A DNA stretch of 7,515 nt. Origin: Methanosarcina sp. GTDB taxonomy: Archaea > Halobacteriota > Methanosarcinia > Methanosarcinales > Methanosarcinaceae. Below the pieces are notes generated by a model. That model was not told the DNA's origin and did not search any database. It saw only the letters and a program-made list of their open reading frames with translations. The stretch is from the NCBI GenBank assembly GCA_017883485.1, contig JADGNM010000117.1, positions 1-7,515 of the forward strand. The letters run 5' to 3'. Below are positions 1-6,255 of the stretch, piece by piece (the stretch's first letter is position 1; each line of letters starts with the position of its first letter). The position numbers and the translations under genes were made by a program.

Positions 1-89
1 ATCGTGTTTTTCATTTTTCCATCAGTTGGTAATCAGACGTACCTATTACGTCAAAATCGATATTAGCCAACTGGTTTTGGGGAGGCTGA

Positions 90-221
90 ATAGTTACAAA
101 TTTCAATAGCAATTGTGGTCCGGGTGGGTCAGATAATAAGATCGTGAAACCTATTGAGTCAGATAATAAGGCAGTGGAACCTGACGAGTCAGACGAAAAA
201 AAATTTGAATCTAAAAACTAA
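90..221 (+). pseudogene. 3' tail of an acidic repeat-containing reading frame, no start visible
   Basis: An open frame of 43 codons ends at TAA 219-221. It runs back to an in-frame TGA at 87-89 and contains no ATG or GTG start with a ribosome binding site. Bases 126-215 form three 30-base units, each ten codons, built on the pattern (G/E)SDNKxVxP; the third unit is degenerate and lysine-rich. Such charged, repetitive C-terminal tails are common in surface or secreted archaeal proteins, but I recognise no family. The same frame before the TGA (33-86) reads as another 18 open codons after a TAA at 30-32, and frame 2 is open from 2 to 109, so a frameshifted gene end entering from outside the window is possible. 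It converges with thiE. That the stretch was ever translated is inferred only from the codon-periodic repeat. Confidence 0.3.
126..215 (+). repeat. 30-base tandem repeat, about 2.5 copies
   Basis: Units are 126-155, 156-185 and 186-215. The first two share a 12-base core (TCAGATAATAAG) and a matching GTGxAACCT block. The third keeps only the start (GAGTCAGA) and then becomes A-rich. The period is a multiple of three, so the peptide register is kept, which fits a coding repeat. Confidence 0.7.
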
Positions 222-245
222 AGAAAGGCTTAAAAGAGACTCTAT
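196..245 (-). terminator. probable T-rich terminator of the thi operon
   Basis: Read on the minus strand, the 30-80 bases after the thiE stop contain several T-tracts (complement of A-runs at 195-203, 213-217 and 232-236). Oligo-T tracts without a stem are the usual archaeal termination signal. I see no strong hairpin, so this is an inference from composition and from the convergent arrangement with the frame ending at 221. Confidence 0.3.
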
Positions 246-258
246 ACTGACTAATTGT

Positions 259-300
259 TTTTATTCTCCGAATTTTATTCTCCGAATTTTATTCTCCGAA
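259..300. repeat. 14-bp tandem repeat, three exact copies, over the thiE stop
   Basis: The unit TTTTATTCTCCGAA occurs at 259-272, 273-286 and 287-300 without a mismatch. The thiE stop codon (275-277) lies inside the middle copy and the last seven thiE codons are repeat-derived. Because 14 is not a multiple of three, adjacent copies are read in different frames: one gives RRIK, the next gives FGE-stop. A change in copy number would alter the ThiE C-terminus. Confidence 0.95.
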
Positions 301-970
301 TAATATCAATAAAACTTTTAATTTCACTTTTTACATCATCGCTGCATATTACTGCAGAAATTGCAACCAGGCTGTCAGCGCCATTCTGAGCAACGCTCTC
401 ACAGTTCTCTTTGTTTATTCCGCCAATAGCAACTACAGGGATTCTTATTGCATTTTTGACTTCTTTGATTTTATACGGGCCAATTCCGCCTCCTGCTTCT
501 TTTTTGGTTTCAGTGTCAAATATGGGACTCAGGCCGACGTAATCAGCTCCTTTTTTTTCTGCCTCTATTGCTTCGTCGATGTTGTGAACAGTGAGGCCAA
601 TTATTTTATTTTCGCCTAGAAGTTTTCTTGCAATTCCAATTGGCATATCATCCTGGCCTATGTGGACCCCATCCGCATCAACAGCTAAAGCAACGTCGAC
701 TCTGTCATTCACCAGAAATATTGCTTTATCACTGCAGATTCTCTTGATTTCGGCTGCTTCGCTGATCATTTCTTTTGTGCCCCTGTCTTTCTCCCTGTAC
801 TGGACAATCTTGCAGCCTGCCTCAACTGCTTCCTTCACATCGGATAAAGTCCCTTTCTTTGATAGCCCGGAATCTGTCACAAGATAAAAGTCGATCTCTT
901 TTAAAAGGAGGTTCTTCTGGTTTGGATTCTTCTGGTTTAAATTTTTCGGGTTTAAATTTCTCCGGCTCAT
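275..970 (-). CDS. thiE: Thiamine-phosphate synthase (ThiE)
   Basis: ThiE joins 4-amino-5-hydroxymethyl-2-methylpyrimidine pyrophosphate to hydroxyethylthiazole phosphate, giving thiamine phosphate and pyrophosphate in the cytoplasm. The 231-aa product has the family signature of this TIM barrel: QYREKD (57-62, the VQxREK pyrophosphate-binding motif), VNDRVDVAL (87-95), GVHIGQDD (101-108), DYVGLSPIF (143-151) and the phosphate-binding AIGGI (181-185). I chose ATG 968-970 over a GTG at 985 because GGTGG at 982-986 is a plausible ribosome binding site for the ATG and overlaps that GTG. The first ~25 residues are a polar Asn/Lys/Gln extension made by a 15-bp repeat; the usual domain starts near residue 26. 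The C-terminus is also repeat-derived. It follows thiM by 66 bases on the same strand, so both are probably one transcript, although a TATA-like TTTAAATA lies between them near 998-1006. Confidence 0.93.
   Translation of the reverse strand: MSRRNLNPKNLNQKNPNQKNLLLKEIDFYLVTDSGLSKKGTLSDVKEAVEAGCKIVQYREKDRGTKEMISEAAEIKRICSDKAIFLVNDRVDVALAVDADGVHIGQDDMPIGIARKLLGENKIIGLTVHNIDEAIEAEKKGADYVGLSPIFDTETKKEAGGGIGPYKIKEVKNAIRIPVVAIGGINKENCESVAQNGADSLVAISAVICSDDVKSEIKSFIDIIRRIKFGE
914..958 (-). repeat. 15-bp tandem repeat encoding the ThiE N-terminal extension
   Basis: On the minus strand three 15-base units (958-944, 943-929, 928-914) follow each other, differing at a few positions. They encode [10 protein letters not shown] and NPNQK; the next five codons (NLLLK) look like a decayed fourth unit. 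The period keeps frame. No ThiE motif falls here, so this is probably a dispensable, slippage-made extension. Confidence 0.85.
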
Positions 971-1036
971 GCTATTTAGATCCACCCAGCGGCGTATTTA
1001 AAAACTATCTTTTCCTTTCATTTTCCTTTTTATTTA

Positions 1037-1861
1037 TTATCCTTTTTTCTTCACTTGAATTCTTTTTGCCAGGATTTGTCTCTCTTCAAAATTCATCAAA
1101 CTCTCTGCTTTCTCATCTGACAGATTAAAGACTTCATCATACAGATTAACCTTAAAACTTCCAGGCCCATTTGATTTTGCAGCTGCAAGTTCTCCTGCAA
1201 CTCCAAAGTAACATAAAGCATCTTTGGATGCGTCGCAATAGTCCGAATTCACCGAAGCAAATAAGCCGATTACTGATGCAGCCATGCATCCGGTTCCGAC
1301 AATTGATCCCATTTGCTCGTGACCGTTCTTTATGATATATGTCTTTTTTCCATCACTTATTATATCTTCTTTTCCTGTCATAACGACGACAGAGGATTTT
1401 GATTTTGCAAATTCTTTTGCAACTTTCTCAGGATCAGCATTAATCGAAGTTGCTTCAACCCCTTTTGTCTCAGCGTTTTCGCCTGCAAGTTTTGCAATTT
1501 CGGAATAATTACCTTTGATTATGTCAACATGAACGGAGTTTATAATTTTTGCAGCCATATCATCCCGAAACTTAGTAGCGCCAACACCGACTGCATCGAG
1601 TATTACAGGTATTTTCTTTTTGTTTGCAGCAGCAGCTGAGAGAATCATGGAATTAATGATTCCGGATGTCAAAGTTCCTATGTTAAGTACAAGAGCAGAT
1701 GAAATGCCTGTCATATCCGCACATTCCTCAGGGGCATGTGCCATTACAGGAAGCGCACCAAATGCTCTTGTCATATTTGCACAGTCGTAAATAGTAACCC
1801 AGTTAGTGATATGATGTATGAGTGGTCTTGTTTCCCTTATTGTTTTTAATGGGCTCTTCAT
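1037..1861 (-). CDS. thiM: Hydroxyethylthiazole kinase (ThiM)
   Basis: ThiM phosphorylates salvaged 5-(2-hydroxyethyl)-4-methylthiazole with ATP, supplying the thiazole phosphate used by ThiE. The 274-aa product is of normal family length and has the ribokinase-like ThiM motifs in order: [17 protein letters not shown] (13-29), [11 protein letters not shown] (36-46), LNIGTL (59-64), [14 protein letters not shown] (86-99), IKGNYSEI (115-122), VVMTGKED (159-166) and [11 protein letters not shown] (185-195). Cys192 in GTGC is the conserved active-site region residue. The usual LDPVG motif reads LDAVG, a mild variation. The ATG at 1859-1861 is preceded by a clear GAGGGA ribosome binding site (complement of 1867-1872). 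It lies upstream of thiE, a common salvage pairing. No TPP riboswitch is visible in its leader. Confidence 0.95.
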   Translation of the reverse strand: MKSPLKTIRETRPLIHHITNWVTIYDCANMTRAFGALPVMAHAPEECADMTGISSALVLNIGTLTSGIINSMILSAAAANKKKIPVILDAVGVGATKFRDDMAAKIINSVHVDIIKGNYSEIAKLAGENAETKGVEATSINADPEKVAKEFAKSKSSVVVMTGKEDIISDGKKTYIIKNGHEQMGSIVGTGCMAASVIGLFASVNSDYCDASKDALCYFGVAGELAAAKSNGPGSFKVNLYDEVFNLSDEKAESLMNFEERQILAKRIQVKKKG

Positions 1862-1940
1862 TAATATCCCTCAATAGGCTTTGTAAGCACTTTCAGCGTT
1901 CATTTATCTAAATCTTTCACTTTTAAGACCGGAACCTAAG

Positions 1941-1952
1941 TAGTATAAATTA
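1941..1952 (-). promoter_or_regulatory. candidate TATA box for thiM-thiE
   Basis: Read on the minus strand the sequence is ATTTATACTA, a reasonable archaeal TATA element about 85 bases before the thiM ATG, implying a leader of roughly 60 bases. A second AT-rich candidate (TTTAGATAAATG, near 1901-1912) would give a shorter leader. The choice between them cannot be made from sequence alone. Confidence 0.4.
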
Positions 1953-2019
1953 GGATTACTTATCAGTTAACGCGATTAATAAGGTAATCTGACCAGTTAT
2001 CTTCACGTCCAGACGTTAT

Positions 2020-2045
2020 ATCACATATGAAGATCACATATGAAG
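2020..2045. repeat. 13-bp tandem repeat, two exact copies
   Basis: ATCACATATGAAG occurs at 2020-2032 and again at 2033-2045. It contains the palindrome CATATG and lies about 160 bases upstream of thiM, beyond the candidate TATA box. It could be a paired operator or only a slippage duplication. Apart from this repeat and the one at 2122-2147, the spacer 1862-2156 holds no gene that I can see. Confidence 0.9.
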
Positions 2046-2121
2046 TATAGAATAAATCTTCATTAAAATCACGCACAGAATGCTTTAAGGCATAACTTAG
2101 AATTTGGATAAGATCCAGAAC

Positions 2122-2150
2122 AAAATCCTCTTAAAAAATCCTCTTAAAAA
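2122..2150 (-). terminator. oligo-T terminator of tRNA-Ser made of a 13-bp tandem repeat
   Basis: Directly after the tRNA 3' end the minus strand reads through T-tracts of four to six residues. The block is a 13-bp unit present twice exactly (2122-2134 and 2135-2147, plus strand AAAATCCTCTTAA). Repeated T-tracts are the normal archaeal stop signal for tRNA transcripts. Confidence 0.55.
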
Positions 2151-2156
2151 GAAGAA

Positions 2157-2241
2157 CGACGAGAGGGGGACTCGAACCCCCGGGATGCAGGGCATCATGG
2201 GATTAGCAATCCCACGCCATACCGGGCTTGGCTATCTCGTC
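2157..2241 (-). tRNA. tRNA-Ser (anticodon GCU)
   Basis: The minus strand folds into a type II tRNA of 85 nt. The acceptor stem is GACGAGA (5' end at 2241) with TCTCGTC (2158-2164 complement), followed by discriminator G, as expected for serine. The D arm is GCC/GGC. The anticodon stem TGGGA/TCCCA holds loop TTGCTAA with anticodon GCU (complement of 2205-2207), reading AGC/AGU. The long variable arm GATGC-CCT-GCATC is the tRNA-Ser hallmark. The T arm is GGGGG-TTCGAGT-CCCCC. No CCA is encoded and no intron is present. Confidence 0.97.
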
Positions 2242-2282
2242 ACAAAGGATATTAAGAAGCGTGCCCCCTAAAACGCATTTCA

Positions 2283-2293
2283 GGTATTTAATC
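2283..2293 (-). promoter_or_regulatory. candidate TATA box for tRNA-Ser
   Basis: The minus strand reads GATTAAATACC about 47 bases before the mature tRNA 5' end, which would leave a leader of about 20 bases for RNase P to remove. Position and AT content fit, but this is the only support. Confidence 0.3.
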
Positions 2294-2399
2294 TTTTCCG
2301 GAATTCATATCCAAGTAATGTCACACAATTGTAATATCGAACAATTGGATATACTCAAAAGATTAATTATATTTTAAATTAAGTTCTCTAAAATTGTTA

Positions 2400-2720
2400 A
2401 GGCGATGAGCACGCCTCAGGTCGCTGCATCTTGGAAATCCCAGGAGACTGGAACCTCTTCTCCACCCCGCAGCCCCGCAAGCGACAGTTGCCCACGGTGA
2501 GTCTGCTCCCTTCCGGGCCTCGATCGGTTTCCGCAGTTAGGGTATGAAAATCTGTTCTCCAGCAGATCTTCATACCTGCACCATCCAAGCAGGACGGAGC
2601 TTCTCAGTTGAGGTTCCAGGCTGAAATCTCTTTAATGCATCTTCCTTTGGCTTCGTCCCCCGCATATCGGCGATTTCGGGTTACAGGTAACGCCGGGCTA
2701 CCCGGACTAGCTCATCAGCT
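2400..2720 (-). ncRNA. Signal recognition particle 7S RNA
   Basis: This GC-rich block stands out from AT-rich flanks. Read on the minus strand it contains AGGCCCGGAAGGGAGCAG (complement of 2503-2520). That is the conserved helix 8 hairpin that binds SRP54: a GGAA tetraloop closed by CCC/GGG, followed by the AGCAG internal-loop strand, as in E. coli 4.5S RNA. The ends pair as in archaeal helix 1: GATGAGC (complement of 2710-2716) near the 5' end with GCTCATC (complement of 2404-2410) near the 3' end. About 320 nt is the expected archaeal length. A strong TATA box lies just upstream. The exact ends are estimated from the pairing and the promoter and may be off by several bases. The RNA scaffolds SRP19 and SRP54 for targeting of membrane and secreted proteins. 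Confidence 0.92.
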
Positions 2721-2738
2721 ATACAAATACACTTGTAG

Positions 2739-2748
2739 TATATAAAAA
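2739..2748 (-). promoter_or_regulatory. TATA box of the 7S RNA gene
   Basis: The minus strand reads TTTTTATATA, close to the archaeal consensus. It is centred about 25 bases before the estimated 5' end of the 7S RNA, which is the standard TATA-to-start distance. Confidence 0.7.
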
Positions 2749-2995
2749 CTTCCAATTCGTACCCCTCCCGATATGCATTTTAAGCGAAGGCATTCTAAAA
2801 GTTCAAGCTGCCTGAAGAGAAAAAGGAAGAAAACATCTTTTTGATAAGGTTTACCGGAGGGATATTTCTATAAAAACTTAAATATTTATCTTTGAAAGAC
2901 TAAAAATGATTAGTACAGATATTCATCCGGTTTTAAGCATATATAGGAGAATGGAGCAATTTATCTATTTATACGTTGGTTTTCAAAACGATACA

Positions 2996-3005
2996 TATAT
3001 AAAAA
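2996..3005 (+). promoter_or_regulatory. candidate TATA box of the first ramA-like gene
   Basis: TATATAAAAA here would start transcription near 3025-3030 and give a leader of about 40 bases before ATG 3065. A second candidate, TATAAAAA at 2869-2876, would give a leader of about 165 bases. The 344-base spacer 2721-3064 contains these elements and no gene that I can support. Confidence 0.5.
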
Positions 3006-3053
3006 TCTCAAATGACTTAATGTATATTTACACACCCTGCAGAATAAAAATAT

Positions 3054-3058
3054 GGGAG
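3054..3058 (+). promoter_or_regulatory. ribosome binding site deciding the start of the first ramA-like gene
   Basis: GGGAG sits 6 bases before ATG 3065. The second ramA-like gene has the same arrangement (GGGGGAG at 4990-4996 before ATG 5002), and similarity between the two copies begins just before these sites. This rules against the upstream in-frame ATG at 2906. Confidence 0.75.
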
Positions 3059-3064
3059 TTTTGT

Positions 3065-4690
3065 ATGAGATATGGAGTTGCATTTGACCTGGGAACAAGC
3101 GGGTATCGGGCTCAGAAGATTGACCTTGACACAAAAGAAATCCGAAGAACGGTAATGACTTTAAGGAACCCTCTTCCCGGAGCGAATGTGATGGATCACA
3201 TGGACTTCGCAATTCACTACGGGCAGGATCTTGTTCACGGGCTTTCCATAAGTGCGGTAAAGAACCTGCTTCGAGCGCTAGATATTAAAAACGAAGAACT
3301 TAAGCGAATCTCAATTTGTGGAAATCCTATCCAGCTGTCCATTTTCCAGGGAATCAGTATTGAAGACCTTGCCTACGCAGGAGAACGAAAGAAAAAGAAA
3401 TACAATATACAGGAACAGAACAGGGACGCGAGAATTGTACATAGCAGCGAAATTCCGGGGCTTGAAGAATTCAATTGTGAGGTTGTAGTTCCCCCCTCGG
3501 TAAGACATGAAGTTGGAGCCGATGCCCTTGCCCTGATAGTAAAATCTGGAATGCTTGAAAAAGACGAAATTTCAATTGCAACGGACTACGGGACAAATGC
3601 AGAGATGGCCCTGAAAGTAAAAGACGTTATTTATACGGGTTCTGCAGCTGCCGGCCCTGCACTTGAAGGGCAGCAAATAAAACACGGAAGCCTTGCATCC
3701 CCTTACACTATCTCGGACTTCGAATTTGAGGACGGTGCATTAAGAAATTACATATTGAATGAAGAGATGGAACCTTCCCTCGGAGACCTTGTGGATCCGG
3801 CAACCGGAAATGTCCTTAAAAAAGGTATCATAGAAGCCAGAGCAATTACAGGTACAGGAGTTATAGCTCTCATAGAAGAATCAATCAAGAACGGCATTGT
3901 AGTGCTTCCTAAAATCAAGACTCTGGACGGACATATCCACCTACAAAACAGAATAGAATTCTCTGAAAAAGATCTTACAGAAGCCGGAAAAGCTATAGGG
4001 GCCATTCGTGCAGGGCATATCACACTCTGCGCAGCTGCCGGTATCGAATTGACAGACATCGATGCCGCTTACATGGCAGGAGCTGCGGGCACCTACATGG
4101 ACGCTGCAAAAGCCCAGAAAATCGGCTTGATCCCGTATTCCACAGGAAGAATTTGCCAGCTTGGGAATACTTCACTTGCGTTAGCTCGTGAAGTCCTGCT
4201 TTCGGAAGAAAGACTCTGGGAACTTCAGGATATCGCAAACAAGATAATAGGCACACATATAATGTTCGCAACTTCCCCGCAGTTCCGGGATGTGTACATT
4301 CTTGAACTTGCATATTGGGAAGAGGGCATGCCCTTCAAAATGTTCCAAAAATACCTCAAGAAGAAAGGACTCCCGCACATTGGTGAGCCTATAGCGAATC
4401 CTGTTGTCGAGAAACGTGTAAAGAAAGATATTCCGATACTTGGAGAAGAAGGGCTGCATATACTTGAAAGAGTCGGGACATATATGACCATGGTCGTCGA
4501 CTGCCCAGAATGCAAGAAATGCTTAAAAGTATGTCCAAATGAAGCAATTTCAATTGACGACGAAGGCAGAGTTATGATAAGTACTGATCTCTGTGAAGGT
4601 GTTCACTGCCAGAAGTGCGCAAGGGCCTGCCCTCCGGATAAATTCAGCTGGGACAACCTTGAAGTTTTCAAACCGCTGCAGCAAGAATGA
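3065..4690 (+). CDS. ramA: RamA-like corrinoid protein reductive activase, ASKHA ATPase plus 2x[4Fe-4S]
   Basis: RamA-family proteins use ATP hydrolysis and iron-sulfur clusters to reduce the inactive Co(II) form of methyltransferase corrinoid proteins to active Co(I), as needed in methanogenesis from methylamines and related substrates. The 541-aa product matches the family in length and layout. It has an N-terminal phosphate-1 loop FDLGTSGYRAQ (7-17), a phosphate-2 motif DYGTNAE (174-180), a glycine-rich AGAAGTYMDA segment (from 338), and a C-terminal ferredoxin domain with CPECKKCLKVCP (C480, 483, 486, 490) and CEGVHCQKCARACP (C510, 515, 518, 522). There is no signal peptide or membrane segment, so it should be cytoplasmic. 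The start is fixed by a ribosome binding site and by the paralogue at 5002. I cannot tell the methylamine-specific RamA from paralogues serving other methyltransferases, and no methyltransferase or corrinoid-protein gene is present to decide. Confidence 0.88.
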   Translation: MRYGVAFDLGTSGYRAQKIDLDTKEIRRTVMTLRNPLPGANVMDHMDFAIHYGQDLVHGLSISAVKNLLRALDIKNEELKRISICGNPIQLSIFQGISIEDLAYAGERKKKKYNIQEQNRDARIVHSSEIPGLEEFNCEVVVPPSVRHEVGADALALIVKSGMLEKDEISIATDYGTNAEMALKVKDVIYTGSAAAGPALEGQQIKHGSLASPYTISDFEFEDGALRNYILNEEMEPSLGDLVDPATGNVLKKGIIEARAITGTGVIALIEESIKNGIVVLPKIKTLDGHIHLQNRIEFSEKDLTEAGKAIGAIRAGHITLCAAAGIELTDIDAAYMAGAAGTYMDAAKAQKIGLIPYSTGRICQLGNTSLALAREVLLSEERLWELQDIANKIIGTHIMFATSPQFRDVYILELAYWEEGMPFKMFQKYLKKKGLPHIGEPIANPVVEKRVKKDIPILGEEGLHILERVGTYMTMVVDCPECKKCLKVCPNEAISIDDEGRVMISTDLCEGVHCQKCARACPPDKFSWDNLEVFKPLQQE

Positions 4691-4760
4691 GGAGTACGAG
4701 AAAGCCCGTAGAATAATAAGGCGACTCCAATTGTAGTAAATAACCGGCAATTGAGCTGTT

Positions 4761-4791
4761 AATAGAGCGTATAAGCTCTATTGCGCTTTTT
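4761..4791 (+). terminator. stem-loop and T-tract after the first ramA-like gene
   Basis: AATAGAGC (4761-4768) and GCTCTATT (4775-4782) form a perfect 8-bp stem with a 6-base loop, followed by TTTTT at 4787-4791. The hairpin lies 70 bases after the stop codon and suggests the two ramA-like genes are separate transcripts. The rest of the 311-base spacer is AT-rich, with no reading frame that I support. Confidence 0.6.
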
Positions 4792-4949
4792 CTGAATAAC
4801 ATATTATATTACAGTGGTCTGAAGACATTTATTGTTTTTTTAAAAAATTTTTATTGTTCGATATGTTTGATTAAAAGTTAGACTAAAATCGATAAATTTA
4901 ATAATTCTCTTCATCTCACTTTATTTAACATCCATTTCGAACGTCCTGG

Positions 4950-4966
4950 TAAATATTAAAAATATA
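4950..4966 (+). promoter_or_regulatory. candidate promoter of the second ramA-like gene
   Basis: An AT-rich TAAATATTAAAAATATA element lies about 45 bases before ATG 5002 and would give a leader of about 20 bases that includes the GGGGGAG ribosome binding site (4990-4996). The whole spacer is AT-rich, so the exact box is uncertain. Confidence 0.35.
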
Positions 4967-5001
4967 GAATACTCATAAATAAGAAAAATGGGGGAGTTAA
5001 T

Positions 5002-6234
5002 ATGAGATACGGAGTTGCAATTGACCTGGGAACAAGCGGTTATCGAGCACAGAAAATTAACCTGGATACTGAAGAAATCCTGAGAACAGCAATAACTTTA
5101 AGGAATCCTATCCCCGGAGCAAATGTGATGAACCATGTAGACTTCGCAATTTGCTACGGGCAGGACCTTACACACGGGCTTTCCATAAATGCAGTAAAAA
5201 ACCTTATTCAGGCTCTTGATCTGGAAATTGAGGAACTTGAGAGAATTTCCCTCTGCGGGAACCCTATTCACCTTTCCCTCTTCCAGGGGATCAGCATTGA
5301 AGACCTTGCCTACGCAGGGGAACGAAAGAAAAAGAAATACGATATAAAGGAACAGGATAGGAACGCAAAAATAATAAGCAGCAGCGAAATTAAAGGGCTT
5401 GATGAGTTTAATTGTGAAGTCGTAATCCCTCCTGCAATAAAACATGAAGTTGGTGCCGATGCACTTGCCCTGATAATAAAATCGGGAATGCTTGACAACG
5501 ATGAAATATCAATTGCGACGGACTACGGGACAATTTCTCTGAAAGTAAATGACCTCATTTACACGGGTTGTGCAGCTACGGGACCTGCCCTTGAAGGACA
5601 GCAGATAAAACACGGGAGCCTTGCGTCCCCTTACACTATCTCGGACTTTGAATTTGAGGACGGCGCATTAAGGAATTACGTGTTGAATGAAAAAATGGAA
5701 GCCGTCTCCGGGGATCTCGTCGATCCGGCAACCGGAGAAACTCTTGAAAAAGGGAATATCGAAGCTAAAGGAATTACAGGTACAGGAGTCATAGCCCTCG
5801 TAGAGAAAACAATCAAATACGGCTTTGTGGAGATTCCCAGAATTAAAACTCCGGACGGACTGATCCATCTCCAGAACGGAATAGATTTTTCTGAAAGGGA
5901 TCTAAAAGAAGCCGGAAAAGCTATAGGAGCTATCCGTGCAGGGCATATTACGCTCTGTGCAGTTGCAGGTATCGAATTGACAGATATCGTCACTGCCTAC
6001 ATGGCAGGAGCTGCAGGTACCTACATGGACGCTGCAAAAGCCCAGAAAATCGGTCTTGTCCCGTACTCCACAGGAAAAATCTGCCAGCTTGGGAACACTT
6101 CACTTGAAGTTGCCCGTGAAATCCTGCTTTCGGAAGAGAAACTCTGGAAACTCCAGGACATTGCGAGCCAGATGTCAGACACGCACCTAATGCTTGCAAC
6201 TACTCCCCAGTTCCGGGATGCATACATCCTCTAA
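5002..6234 (+). CDS. N-terminal part of the split RamA-like protein, ATPase region only
   Basis: If translated as it stands, this gives a 410-aa protein with the phosphate-1 loop IDLGTSGYRAQ (7-17), the altered DYGTISL motif (174-180) and the glycine-rich AGAAGTYMDA segment. It lacks the ferredoxin domain, so it could not transfer electrons by itself. It would have to partner with the separately encoded ferredoxin part or with the intact neighbour. Conservation across the region is high and there is no frameshift. Confidence 0.5.
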   Translation: MRYGVAIDLGTSGYRAQKINLDTEEILRTAITLRNPIPGANVMNHVDFAICYGQDLTHGLSINAVKNLIQALDLEIEELERISLCGNPIHLSLFQGISIEDLAYAGERKKKKYDIKEQDRNAKIISSSEIKGLDEFNCEVVIPPAIKHEVGADALALIIKSGMLDNDEISIATDYGTISLKVNDLIYTGCAATGPALEGQQIKHGSLASPYTISDFEFEDGALRNYVLNEKMEAVSGDLVDPATGETLEKGNIEAKGITGTGVIALVEKTIKYGFVEIPRIKTPDGLIHLQNGIDFSERDLKEAGKAIGAIRAGHITLCAVAGIELTDIVTAYMAGAAGTYMDAAKAQKIGLVPYSTGKICQLGNTSLEVAREILLSEEKLWKLQDIASQMSDTHLMLATTPQFRDAYIL

Positions 6235-6255
6235 ATCGCTTATTGGGAAGAAGGT

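Noticed and set aside
971..985. GTG 985 as the thiE start
   Set aside because: The GTG overlaps the GGTGG that best serves as ribosome binding site for ATG 970; no ribosome binding site precedes the GTG.
1862..1990. TPP riboswitch in the thiM leader
   Set aside because: I looked on the minus strand for the CUGAGA and ACCUGA core elements and found neither.
2397..2588. Minus-strand 63-codon reading frame
   Set aside because: It lies inside the 7S RNA gene, whose conserved SRP54-binding hairpin and end pairing explain the sequence.
2906..3064. In-frame N-terminal extension of the first ramA-like gene from ATG 2906
   Set aside because: No ribosome binding site at 2906, no counterpart in the paralogue, and both copies share a ribosome binding site and MRYGVA start at 3065/5002.
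3748..4515. Several long minus-strand frames under the first ramA-like gene, with equivalents under the second
   Set aside because: They are antisense shadows of conserved coding sequence and have no recognisable product.
6232..6234. Pyrrolysine-type recoding of the internal stop
   Set aside because: Pyrrolysine is inserted at UAG; this codon is UAA. Readthrough would need another, unsupported mechanism.
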